Source: Isoetes taiwanensis (taxonomy: Eukaryota > Streptophyta > Lycopodiopsida > Isoetales > Isoetaceae). From it: DNA of 64,000 nt. This document shows positions 1-9,439 of this stretch, piece by piece. A program made the position numbers and the translations under genes. The notes below the pieces were generated by a model that saw nothing but the letters and a program-made list of their open reading frames with translations, had not been told where the DNA came from and ran no database searches. Location of the stretch: the NCBI GenBank assembly GCA_021234155.1, contig JAJEKV010000017.1, positions 10,669,525 through 10,733,524 on the forward strand, written 5' to 3'. The stretch's first letter is position 1. Every line of letters starts with the position of its first letter.

Positions 1-658
1 GATTGCAAGATTCATGCATATCATCCTCAGTAGCAAGACCCTAAAGGAGTCTTTTGCCAGCCAAGTAGTTGTTCAAAATAAATAAATCCATTTAAACATT
101 TGAGATGCAATTGGTTTCAGAGTAACATGTTTAACAGATTGTCAGCTTCGATCCATGATATAATCAAATATGCCTGTCATATTGGCCCCTCGTCATATGC
201 AATTCCTTTAACTGGCCTAGAATTCTCTTTATGAATTGTTGTTCATTGATTGTTACAAGGTATGCAGATTTACAAATTTTTGCAATATACGGTAAACTGC
301 GCAGGCATATAAAAAATAGAACTGGAGAATCCAGAGGGCACCAGAATAGCGGGCACTGTAGATTCGACTCTCGCTGTTGCAAATTGAAGCAAACCCCATA
401 TGGTGGTGAAGGCTGCATGTCAAATTGCCATTGCTCTAATACATGGCTTAATTCACACCATTATCTACCTTTGACATGGTATAATCTATTATTGCAGATC
501 CATGATTTAAGCATCTTTTGATTCCATAGAGCAATGATGCCCAGTGTTCATGTAAAGCATGAGTCTACTAAGACTGGCCAAGCTGTAATCATTTTCAAGA
601 CTACTGGTCTCATTGTCTGGTAACCTGTAACTGACCTGTAGGTATAAAATTCAAGGAC
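1..658. other. Intergenic, downstream of the cysteine desulfhydrase gene
   Basis: No reading frame here resembles a known protein. On the minus strand this is the 3' flank of the desulfhydrase gene, so its 3' UTR should lie just left of 659. Short open frames on both strands overlap each other and show no domain. Confidence 0.5.
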
Positions 659-2014
659 TTATTTCGATATGTTCAACCTGGCACAACATGCACATATCCC
701 TACATGTTCATCAGTCTTTCTTTCAGTGTCTGCAGGCTGTAGAATATCCTGCACAATTGAAAGGATGGCATCCTTTAACGTAACATACTCTTCAGTTCTG
801 TTATATATTTGATGAGATATACGGATATAAGCTGTATTTTTGCGTTGAATTTCTGAAAAAGAAGAACTGATGTCAAAACCTGTGGGGCATCCAGACTGAT
901 AACAAATTGGCACTTCAATTTCGAACTTTTCACGCAATTTTGTTCTAAGTTTTTCTGCATCTTCTTGAGAATGAATAGCAAGCTCATCAGGTAAGGCAAC
1001 CATAACCATAGATGAACAAAGCTCAGGAGAGGTGCCACAATGTGTTCCCCAGAATTCAGCAAGCATCTTGCCCATACGAACAACAGACTCATGATTTAAA
1101 TTTTGCAGCACATGCAACCCTCCTAATGTAACAGTAACAAAATCCACTGCTGCTGTGACAGCTAACTGGGCACTATAATCCCTTGTGCCAATCCATGAAC
1201 TTTCATCAAATAATCCAGCTCCATAATTGTGAGAAACAATAGGATGACGAAGACGGTCTAAATGCTCCTGTTTGCAATGAAAAAAAGCCACTGTCGGAGG
1301 AGCAAATAACCACTTATGCAAATTACTAGTGTAATAATCTGCATCAATATCTTGCACATCAATATCTACATTTCCAATAGCATGAGCACCATCCACAAAA
1401 ATCCGTTCGATCCCTTCATTTCTGCAAAGTTTGACAAGGTCCTTAACAGGGAGTAGTACTGAAGGCATGGACGTTACATGGTCAATGACTGCCAGACGAA
1501 TAGCATGCGAGGAAGTTCTTGCTTTCTTTAGAACCTCTTGAAAGCGCAATATTATTTCCTCGGTGAAGTGAACGGGTAGTCGAATTTCTACTTCTATGAT
1601 TGTTGCACCAGCTCTTACGGCATAGCATTCAACGCATTTTCTTATGGCACCATAGGTACAGTTCAGCATAAGAATCTGGTCTCCCTTTCTAAATCTCCCC
1701 TCTGAAAATCCCCATGCAATATCTTGAGCAACAATTGCTGCTGCTGTTGTAACATTATCAACAAGGCAAACTTCTTTGGAATGTGCATGGATCATAGAGG
1801 CAATTGCAGCACAAGATTTATGCAGACCATCTTGGAGTGGCCCATAGTAGAATGCATCAGGTTGTTGAAGCCATAATTTTTGCCATGCAGTTTGGGCTGC
1901 TAAAACAGATGCAGGGCAGCTACCAAAACTCCCATTATTTAATCTGGATATGCCTCGCTGGTGATGGCCAAACTCAGTGCGTACCAGATTATCCAGAAGT
2001 TTCTTCTGCTCCAT
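659..2014 (-). CDS. LCD: L-cysteine desulfhydrase, PLP-dependent aminotransferase class V fold
   Basis: A single uninterrupted 451-codon frame starts at an ATG (MEQKK) at 2014. The product is a fold-type I PLP enzyme of the plant L-cysteine desulfhydrase / isopenicillin-N-epimerase-like group. Family members release H2S, pyruvate and ammonia from L-cysteine. Visible landmarks are the N-terminal RTEFGHHQRGISRLNNGSFG, which matches the conserved start of plant LCDs, the VDGAHAIG motif with Asp208 expected to bind the PLP pyridine nitrogen, and SNLHKW with Lys234 as the expected Schiff-base lysine. The length is close to the roughly 450 residues of the Arabidopsis protein. There is no obvious signal peptide, so a cytosolic or nuclear location is inferred. 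No introns are needed. This is the best preserved host gene in the window; the Copia-1 3' LTR lies about 580 bp upstream of its start codon. Confidence 0.9.
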   Translation of the reverse strand: MEQKKLLDNLVRTEFGHHQRGISRLNNGSFGSCPASVLAAQTAWQKLWLQQPDAFYYGPLQDGLHKSCAAIASMIHAHSKEVCLVDNVTTAAAIVAQDIAWGFSEGRFRKGDQILMLNCTYGAIRKCVECYAVRAGATIIEVEIRLPVHFTEEIILRFQEVLKKARTSSHAIRLAVIDHVTSMPSVLLPVKDLVKLCRNEGIERIFVDGAHAIGNVDIDVQDIDADYYTSNLHKWLFAPPTVAFFHCKQEHLDRLRHPIVSHNYGAGLFDESSWIGTRDYSAQLAVTAAVDFVTVTLGGLHVLQNLNHESVVRMGKMLAEFWGTHCGTSPELCSSMVMVALPDELAIHSQEDAEKLRTKLREKFEIEVPICYQSGCPTGFDISSSFSEIQRKNTAYIRISHQIYNRTEEYVTLKDAILSIVQDILQPADTERKTDEHVGICACCARLNISK

Positions 2015-2589
2015 TTAGTGCCAAATTTAGATATTTGAACCAGCGGCAAATACTATCTTGTAATACAAAGTGAACAGTTACTGTTACTCGTGCTAAGAAT
2101 AGCGGGTTTCATCTTCTGTTTAAGCATCTAAAAGCATGCAAATCGGCATTACATACCTTCTCCAAATGAAATTAGGGTTTCCTTGAAGAAGACTCCACCC
2201 CAAATCAGTATTAGAACTTCGTACAGCCAGAATGCGGATGCACATGCAATATGATAATTGGACCGGCTGTATATTTTTTTATGTTGCCACGTTGTACAAC
2301 ATCCGGAAGTTGGCAACATTGCGCTTTCGTATATGTTTTTGCGTAAGTTGCGTCCTCTATTGGAGTCTATCAATTACCTATTGCCTTAACGTCCTCCGCC
2401 TCAACATTTAGCTGTAGGTTTTAATTCTAGCTGTAGATTTGAAGATGTTACAGCCCTAGATTTGAAGATGTTATATCTAGTAATATCTGTGGCCCAACCT
2501 GTTATGACCATAACAGAGATGTGTCCATAACATCTCCACTGCCATGGCCGTCCTCGAATCCTCCGCCATGCTGAGGAATCCAGGCGGAC
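2015..2589. other. Upstream region of the desulfhydrase gene
   Basis: This stretch holds the promoter and 5' UTR of the minus-strand desulfhydrase gene, bounded on the right by the Copia-1 LTR. An A/T-rich TATA-like run (minus-strand AAAAAAATATACAG) lies near 2268-2281, about 260 bp upstream of the ATG, but no core promoter can be fixed from sequence alone. The outer end of the LTR may extend into the right part of this interval. Confidence 0.35.
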
Positions 2590-2746
2590 GAATAAGAGAC
2601 ACTGTGTATGTGTATTCAATAGAACCAACACTGTACAATATAACTAATCATAAGGACACGTCTATTCAGATACGGCATGACTCTTTGCCTACTTGGACGC
2701 CACATATTATGATATGCTGAGTTGGCGGGGTTGTTATATTCTAACA
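2590..2746 (-). mobile_element. Copia-1 3' LTR (outer end not resolved)
   Basis: On the minus strand this begins TGTTAGAATATAA and is about 85-90% identical to 10749-10721 plus 9572-9440. The start is the Ty1-copia type. It abuts a polypurine tract at 2747-2758, which identifies it as the 3' LTR of a minus-strand element. The two copies align to about 2590 and then diverge, so the outer end and the target duplication could not be defined. Confidence 0.75.
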
Positions 2747-2758
2747 CCCTCCCTCAAA
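2747..2758 (-). promoter_or_regulatory. Copia-1 polypurine tract
   Basis: The minus strand reads TTTGAGGGAGGG directly before the TGTTAGAATAT of the 3' LTR. This is the expected place and composition for the plus-strand primer of a Copia-type element. Confidence 0.75.
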
Positions 2759-2996
2759 CTAACAACTCAGCCATGATCAGAATCAGCTTCATATCTCATA
2801 ATCTGGTCCTTCCTACATTTTCTAATCTTCTTCTGAATATTCTTGTTCTTGAATCTTGTATGAGGAATTCTTCTCTTCATGTATGCTGGCGGGATACTTC
2901 CAATAATACTTACAGCTTCGTTTATGAATAAATATTGCTGTCTTCTAGAATTAACTGGACCATTTCATGATCATCAGCAAAGTCATAACAAAAATC

Positions 2997-3593
2997 CTAT
3001 AAATCTGATTTCTCTCGCTTGTGTGCCAAGGGAGTGATGTCTTCTTCCATATTCGTATGTTGTGCCGTTACTTCAATTCTTGGAACATTCTTTAGATTGC
3101 TCACATTATCTAATCTTTCCTCCCCTGAGCATCTACATATTATGCCATTAGAACTCAAATAAGTACCTTTGGAATTGGTTTCTTCATCTTGATGTACCTC
3201 TTCGTGATCTGCCAAAGTTTTGGACCCTCCCTTGATCTTGGCATCTTCAACTGCATCATGTTTTGGAACAATAGCTTCATCTGCAACAACTTGGCGTCTC
3301 TTCACGTTTTCATAATCTGCTCCAGAAGAAGAGTTGAAGCCTTCGATCTCTGTATTAGAAGGTTTGCCAGGCAATGGGTCTTCGTTCACAATTCTATTAT
3401 CCACCTGCATGGGTTTCTCTGATGGCATATTTGCATCGAATGCTAAGTCTGCAATCTGAGCTTCTTTAACTACACCCTGTGTTGCAGCAACAATAAAATC
3501 ATCAGCACTTGTGAGCATCTCTTTAACAACATCCAATTCTTTTGTCACACTTGCATATAGAGCAATAGCTCTGGCACTCCCAACTCCAGCCAT
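2997..3593 (-). pseudogene. 3' part of the coding region carried by Copia-1
   Basis: This is a 198-codon acidic, hydrophilic frame starting MAGVGSARAIALYASVTKEL. It probably continues the upstream LEA-like frame: between the two, a shifted frame reads GDKVVGDSLKDAASIIVES and is then cut by a stop, so at least one frameshift and one stop separate the halves. I recognise no domain in this part. The E/D/K-rich composition with no hydrophobic segment would fit a LEA-type or disordered protein. Confidence 0.4.
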
Positions 3594-3661
3594 CTCTTGT
3601 GTGGCGGGTTCTCAGGCAATCCTCCATGTTTTCGATTCTACTATAATGGATGCAGCATCCT

Positions 3662-4342
3662 TCAGGCTATCTCCAACGACCTTGTCTCCATCTCGGGCCT
3701 CATCAAGAGCCACCATTGGGGTGGTTTCCCCTTGAAATTTCGGGCGTTCTCATGCTTTGCGAGACTGGTCCCTTCTGCATCAGTGAATTTAAAGCTTGCT
3801 GGCTTTGCACCTTCTTTAGCTTCATAAACACTCTGCTTTGCTTGTTCTGCCTTCTCCCTTGCACCATCAGAAACTTCTCTGGCTTTCTGCTTGGCACCTT
3901 CTTTAGTCTCTTCAGCCTTCTGCCTTGCACCAGCTGCTGTCTCTCTGCCCTTCTCCTTTGCACTCTCAATAGCTTGGCCCATGCTCTCTTTCGCTTCCCC
4001 TGTTAAGGCAATTTTGTTCTTTCTCATTCCTCTATGGCCAATTACCAGTAACTTTGCCCTTTCTTGGATCAAATTAACGTCAGAAATGCTGGAATCGCCC
4101 ATCTTTATAAAATTTGACAATACTGAATTCTTGATATTGGATTTACGCAAAACTTGGGGAGGCACTGTCAGGTTCTTGTGCAACGCCATAGCCTTTGCTG
4201 GCGCTGCCGCCGCTGGACTTGGAAGGGTCCCTTTTGGCTGTTTGGCTTCGAGATTGGGCACATCTTGATCTTCTTTGACAGCTTGGTCATCTGCAATGGA
4301 GTCTTGCATCCAGGCCCTATTTGTGCAAGAAATTTCCTTCAA
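3662..4342 (-). pseudogene. Chimeric GDPD-like / LEA-like frame inside Copia-1
   Basis: A 226-codon frame. Residues 52-110 start MALHKNL and run to RAKLLVIGHRGMRKNK, which resembles the N-terminus of plant glycerophosphodiester phosphodiesterases, where the HRG histidine is catalytic. From about residue 113 the frame turns abruptly into Lys/Glu/Ala-rich 11-mer-like repeats (ESAKEKGRETA, ARQKAEETKEG, AREKAEQAKQ) typical of group 3 LEA proteins (LEA_4). None of the GDPD catalytic barrel follows, so no phosphodiesterase activity is expected. The join suggests two captured transcript pieces. The GDPD assignment rests on one motif; the LEA assignment is firmer. The frame ends early relative to 2997-3593. 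Confidence 0.55.
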
Positions 4343-4573
4343 GAATCGCTTTCCAGATTCTTCTTTCCTGAGGGATTATCTTCTTCCAGAATGCATGCAA
4401 AATAGAGATGCAGGTCATTACTTTTGTTTTAACCCTGGCTTGCAGGAATTTCAAGCTTTTCTTCAATCTGGTGAGTCCTGTCTTCATCGATTTCTTCTTT
4501 TTGCATTTCCTAAATTGAGGAGGGGGCTCCCTTACTTCATCTCTCATCACTACATCCCACGATCTTCACATCT

Positions 4574-4585
4574 GCTCTGATACCA
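4574..4585 (-). promoter_or_regulatory. Copia-1 primer-binding site (initiator tRNA-Met)
   Basis: The minus strand reads TGGTATCAGAGC, the complement of the 3' end of plant initiator tRNA-Met and the standard PBS of Ty1-copia elements. It lies 1.8 kb from the PPT on the same strand. The 5' LTR that should touch it is displaced to about 9.4 kb by LINE J1. Confidence 0.85.
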
Positions 4586-4642
4586 TAGAGAGAGAGAGAG
4601 AGAGAGAAATGAAATGAAATGAAATTTATCATTGCGTCTTCG

Positions 4643-4656
4643 AGACCGCCAGGTCT
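4643..4656 (-). other. LINE J1 terminal stem-loop
   Basis: The minus strand reads AGACC-TGGC-GGTCT, a perfect 5-bp stem with a 4-nt loop, just before the simple-repeat tail. It is the counterpart of AGGCC-GATT-GGCCT in LINE J2. Such hairpins serve as RT recognition sites in some LINE families. Confidence 0.6.
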
Positions 4657-4665
4657 ATGAGACGT

Positions 4666-7105
4666 TTACATATTACATTCAAAATTATAGAATATATCAT
4701 CCAGTGCATCCTCTGAAAATAACACACTGGGCTCCTCTATCTCTATCTCTTCTGCCTTTTGTTGTTTTAATCTTTCCTCTCTATGTTTGAGGATGTCCAT
4801 GATACACCCTCCCATACTCGAACCTGGATGCAGAAAAAAATCATGAAGCGAAGTGGCACTAATTCCATATCTCGCTCTTATGTCAGAGTAGGCGCGGCAT
4901 GACATCAGAACGTGTGCTTCATCCTCCACCACTCCCTCATCACAGATTTTGCAATGCCTCAGCTCATGCGCAATGTCTGCCCATCTCCCAACCTCCACAC
5001 CGAGTCTGTGTGAGCTTAACCTTATTCTTGCGATCGCTTGCCAATATTTTACTGATATGGGTTGCCTGAGGTATTGTGCTTCCTGAAGGTTTGGATTCAT
5101 CTGAGCCTTATAATACTCTTTCTTTACAGCTGGCACATTCCATGACTTAGATATAACATTCGCCTGAACCCAGCTATCGATGTCCTCTTTATGCATCTCT
5201 AATTCCTGCAGATTCATTCCCCATTTCATGAGCCACCTGCTAACATCTGCATACCACCCTTTATACCGCAAGTCTTGGCAAACTGTTGATTGGCATATCA
5301 TACAAGACCTTGCAAATATAACGTAAAAGTCTGCATAACGCGTCAGCCTCAAGTGGCATCATTCCACATTCCACCAACATCATATCATAGGGTGTTTGCA
5401 TCTTAGTGCCCAACTCAGTATGGAAATTTGTATCTTTTCCACTTTTTTCCATCTGTCATGAGCGAGTCCTGGCCCCCAGACTTCGCATCCATATAGCACA
5501 ACAGTCTGTACAAGTACTTTATAGAGCATGCACTTCATTTCAAAGTTCCAGATGTCAGCACTTACGCATTTTCTTTGCATGGCATACATCGCCTTTAGGC
5601 CCGCATTTATTCTGTGTTCAACTGCTTGATTCCAGTTAGGGCTCTTATCCACATTCAGACCTAAGTATTTATAATTCTCAACTACCTCCACTTGTTGACC
5701 TTTATAACATAGTTGAACATGACATGTCTTATTGGCCTCAAACACCACAGCCTTGGTCTTATACCCACATTTACCTGCATACCCTTAGCATCGCAAAAGT
5801 TTGCAAGCACATCTAAATGTTTTTGCATCCCTGCTATGCTTCGAGACAACAATTCTACATCATCAGCATGGAGTAAAAGCATAAGGACGTACTCATTCAG
5901 AGGTGTGCCATCTCCTCCATGCGCTCGTATCCATCCTTCAAGCTGGTCTATGAAAAGGCCAAACAAGGTGGGTGATAGGGGACACCCCTGTTTCACTCCC
6001 ATATTACTTTCTATTGTCTCATCACATATCTCTACAAAAGGAGATGATAATTGCACAAGAACTTTCTCATAAAGTACCCCCACAGCATGTCTAAGCTCAA
6101 TTGGTATGTTTAGGTCCACCTTCCTATCCCACAAGTTCTTCCTGTTCACCATGTCGAAGGCCTTGCTGAAGTCCACGAAAGTAGCGTACATGGGTTTTTT
6201 TTTTTACCAATAACTGAGTCTACCATAGCACGCAGTGTAACCAAGTGGTCAGTGGTCGATCTTCTAGGTCTAAAATCTGCCTGTCCCACTGCTCTAACAT
6301 TATGGTCCTCTGCCCAATTGCTTATTTTGCGCTCAAGCATAGAAGCAAACAATTTCGCATAAAGGCTGCCAACCATAATGGTACGATAATTACTCGGATC
6401 AGATTTCTCGCCTGATTTGTGTAGCGGTACAACCCTGTTTATTTGCCAGGCTACCGGAAATCCGTCCCTCAAAGCTATGTTGAACATGTCTACGAGTTTG
6501 TTTGCGACTTCCTCTCCTGCCCATTTGAGCAATTCGGCCTTAAGGCCTCCAGCATCTGCGGCTTTGCCATTAGCTAGTCTCTTAAGCCCATCTTGCACGT
6601 CCTCTATTGTAAAGGTAAACATGCTTGCGCCATTATCTTCTGCTATCTTGTCATCAGCCCCAGGCACATTATATAGCTTTCGCGCATGTGCTAAAAGTGT
6701 ATCGGCCTGCAGCTCATTACCCCCATGCTGCACAGGTTGAAGCCTCCTCCAGAATTTTTTGGGATCAGTCAGCAGCTCTTCCACCATATGCTTATGTTTA
6801 TTATGTAAGAATGCCCTCTTTTTAGTCTTGATCAACCTCATGTATGCCTTTCTTTCATGTGCCTTATCTGCTCCTTGTGCTGTTTTAAATCTTAGCCTCT
6901 GCTGCTTACACTCCATGTCAAACCAGCCATTACAAGGAAGACCTACCCGTTGCGGATATGATACGAAGCATTTTTCAGCCGAGTGGATCAACAGCCTGGT
7001 CAATGTCTCACTCATCTCTTGTATTGAAGCTGGCCATGCAATAGATACGCATTCTTGTTCACATATTTTGCTATACTCATCTGCTTTGTTGTATTTCAAA
7101 TACAT
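4666..7105 (-). pseudogene. LINE J1 ORF2: reverse transcriptase and C-terminal region
   Basis: Four overlapping frames make one broken RT. Frame 7105-6146 holds the spacer and the first RT blocks (RLANGKAADAGGLKAELLKW, SNYRTIMVGSLYAKLF, RPRRSTTDHL). A T run near 6193-6204 shifts the frame. Frame 6191-5682 continues with FVDFSKAFDMVN (first catalytic Asp), GVKQGCPLSPTLFGLF and LLHADDVELL, where the YADD box reads HADD. Further shifts lie near 5750 and 5350. The last frame (5352-4666) carries CKICDEGVVEDEAHVLMSC, a C-terminal zinc-finger-like motif shared with LINEs J2 and J3. RNase H is not visible. The product would prime and copy LINE RNA at a nicked target. This copy is dead. Confidence 0.8.
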
Positions 7106-7132
7106 CCGTTTACCGCTAACTTGTGTATCCTG

Positions 7133-7904
7133 CTACCTATAACTACCCTGTATATTAATTTCAATGAAAATAGGAACATGATCTGAATTTTCATTTTCAT
7201 CTCCAATTACCAAGCTAACAACTTGGTCCGCAAAAGATGGTTTAGCAATAATGTAATCGACCACACTTGCATTTTTACATGTGCATTTGCTAGACCCAGG
7301 GTATCTAGATGCTCCATTAAAAATTACCATTTCAAACCCGCTGCACAAATGCAAAACATGACGCCCTTGTGGGGTTGGCCATTTCACACTATCATCCGAT
7401 ATCCTGTCCCATCCAGACAACCTCATTTCATCATCATCCTGCATTTCCAGCCACTCTGCTCCTCCATCCAAACTAACCAACGCTGCTTGGTGATTTCCTG
7501 TGCGCCCGTTAAAGTCCCCTAGTAATAACACTTCACCTGTTAAGCTTAATGCCAAGATGTCCTGCTCCAAATGAAAAAGGGGGTCGTCTTTATCTAGATC
7601 CCCTTTGTTATACACCGGCGAATCCCTTGGAGGAAAGTAACTTCCAGCTACATATATTTTATCCCTCCTTCCTGGTAATTCAATCCACATGTACTGCTTT
7701 GATGCTTTTTGCTTCAACACTGATACTGCCTGTGCAATTTCTAGCATAACAAGCAATGCCACCAGACCCTTTTAAGTTCCAACTCTTATCATTCCAAATA
7801 GAATGCAGCAGTGTAAAGCCAAAAATATCCGGGAGACTTTTCTCCTCATGTTCACAGGTTTCCAAAAAGAAAATAATATCTACATCCGCTAATAAATCTA
7901 ACAT
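7133..7904 (-). pseudogene. LINE J1 ORF2: AP-endonuclease domain
   Basis: Two frames overlap near 7680-7762, so one frameshift is present. Motifs in order are FLETCEHEE (catalytic Glu region), GSGGIACYAR, LLLGDFNGRTG, SVVDYIIAKP and NSDHVPI, the expected APE-type endonuclease series that ends in the SDH catalytic triad residues. The domain nicks the target DNA to start target-primed reverse transcription. It joins the RT frame at about 7130 after a second interruption. The N-terminal strand of the domain (usually SWNCRG) is not seen in an open frame. Confidence 0.75.
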
Positions 7905-8003
7905 AGTACATACCTTGCTATGTTTTAATGTATTTATGTTCCAACATACTAACCTGGCGGTTGCACATCCCTATGCATCTTCTACTATCGCCTTTCCACC
8001 TCT

Positions 8004-9231
8004 CTAGTACGCCCTTTTTCTTGCTGCTCTAGCTTCCTTCATTCTCATGATATCATTTTTTCGCTGTTGGAATTGAGTTTTTGTTAAATCATCATTGACC
8101 CAAATGTATTGGCCTTTAAGCAGAGGTCGTTTCTGCATAATCCGCGCTTTAACCTCTTTACTTGTACATTTCACCAATATATTTCGTGTTCCATCCCCTT
8201 TCTTTCCAACGCGGTATGCATCCAATATCTCTACTTGTATTTGCATCTTTTCTGCCAGGAATTGTTGCACAGTTTCTATAGTATTCTCGTTAGTTTCTTC
8301 TGGCAGTCCGGCTATTCTGAGATTGTTTGACTTGATTTCCCGCTCATGCATACCAGTTTACTGCTCCAATTTATCATTCAGTGTATCTATTGCTTCTTGA
8401 AAACCTTCATTGCCCATTTCACCATGCAAATGATTGAGATTGCTTATCACATTTTCAGATTCCTTTTGGCTCAGCGGCGCCACCGTCATGCTTGCTACTT
8501 GCTGTTTTAACTCAGAGTTCTCATGTTTCAATGTTAACAAAGACTCGTTCATACCTTGAAGAATTTTTAACATTTGAGACTGCTGCGCTGATGCTTCTCT
8601 TCTTGCCTGCTCTGCTTCCTTTCTGGATTGTTCCATGGAGTCCAAAATTTTCATCATGACTGTAAGAAGCTGACCAATAATCATTTCGCCTGTGAAGCCT
8701 CCACCTGTGAAGCCTCCAAATGAGGATGTTGCTGGACAACTCGACCCTGCACCTATTGCAGAAAATGGTACCCATTTCCTTTTCCAAGAACTCCTGCTGG
8801 GTTCGAATTGAGCAGATTAGCTTGAGCCCAATCCGATGTTGCCTTCGTCAGACTTACCTCAGCCATCTATGTTGGAGATATTGAGGTCGTCCTAGATGCA
8901 GCCTGTGCGCCCGAGATAGGAGATGGGGTCTTTGCCCCTTCCTGATACGACTCAGTCTCCTCTGTTTCAGCTTCAGAAGAGTCTGCCTCCGATTGTAAAT
9001 CCATTTTTTTTTTCAGATTCGTCGGCTTCGATGTCCTTTTCCCCTCTTTTATTATCTTTCTTTCCTGCTCGGGATGCCCAATCAGTGCCAGAGCCATTCT
9101 TAGGCCCACCAGTTTTCCCCTTCCCGCTTTCATTCTTCTTTGCCATCACCTCAACATCTTTTTCGGCCTGTTCAGAATCAGAGCCATGCTTGGGACTGCC
9201 AGATTTCTGAGATACCTTCTTTTTAACCATC
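8004..9231 (-). pseudogene. LINE J1 ORF1-like nucleic-acid-binding protein
   Basis: The likely start is MVKKK at 9231, followed by a Lys/Gly/Ser-rich basic segment. A frameshift near the T run at about 9001-9010 and further stops follow. The 8684-8358 frame is coiled-coil-like (SRKEAEQARREASAQQSQ, then a Leu-spaced stretch). The 8351-8004 frame is an RRM plus C-terminal domain (NLRIAGLPEETNENTIETVQ, AYRVGKKGDG, RNILVKCTSKEVKARI, IWVNDDLTKTQFQQRK). Coiled coil, RRM and CTD together are the L1/Jockey ORF1p plan, an RNA chaperone that packages the LINE RNA. The pieces are broken by stops and are not one protein. Confidence 0.65.
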
Positions 9232-9254
9232 GCCCTTCCCAGGCGCCCTAAAAC

Positions 9255-9387
9255 AGAGAGAGAGAGAGAGAGAGAGGGGAGGGAGAGGGAGAGGGAGAGG
9301 GAGAGGGAGAGGGAGAGGGAGAGGGAGGGAGGGAGAGGGAGGGAGGGAGGGAGGGAGGGAGGGAGGGAGCGAGAGAGAGGGAGGGGG

Positions 9388-9438
<51 letters not shown>
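9255..9438. repeat. 184-bp polypurine tract, (GA)n and (GGGA)n
   Basis: The plus strand is almost purely A and G, with (GA)n at both ends and GGGA/GAGGGA units between. It lies between LINE J1 and the rest of the Copia-1 5' LTR. A shorter (GA)n at 4587-4607, beside the PBS, looks like the other side of the same tract split by J1. Such mirror-like purine runs can form triplex DNA. Confidence 0.85.

Positions 9439-9439
<1 letters not shown>

Larger units (their letters stand above)
2759..4573 (-). mobile_element. Copia-1 interior with host-like sequence in place of gag-pol
   Basis: The interval lies between a correctly ordered PBS (4574-4585) and PPT (2747-2758) on the minus strand and is only about 1.8 kb long. 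No gag, protease, integrase, RT or RNase H motif is visible in it. It holds a frame starting MRDEVREPPP shortly after the PBS, then GDPD-like and LEA-like sequence, then an acidic tail. This is the layout of a non-autonomous LTR retrotransposon that has picked up host transcript sequence, as maize Bs1 did. The element would need proteins supplied by an autonomous relative. Confidence 0.65.
4608..9254 (-). mobile_element. LINE J1, near full-length non-L1 APE-type retrotransposon
   Basis: On the minus strand the order is ORF1-like (9231-8004), AP-endonuclease (7904-7133), reverse transcriptase and C-terminal zinc-finger region (7105-4666), a short 3' UTR with a stem-loop, and a (CATTT)n tail. 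(GA)n sequence borders both ends (4587-4607 and 9255-9438), so J1 most likely inserted into a GA tract that ended the Copia-1 5' LTR. The target duplication cannot be read inside the repeat. Several frameshifts, including one at a homopolymer T run near 6193-6204, make the copy inactive. The RT resembles Jockey/RTE-like plant LINEs more than L1. Confidence 0.8.

Noticed and set aside
350-366. B-box-like GATTCGACTCTCG
   Set aside because: There is no A box at a suitable distance and no tRNA fold.
3511-4405. Several plus-strand frames opposite the LEA-like region
   Set aside because: They are antisense shadows of the Lys/Glu/Ala-rich minus-strand frame, which gives Leu/Phe/Ser-rich nonsense.
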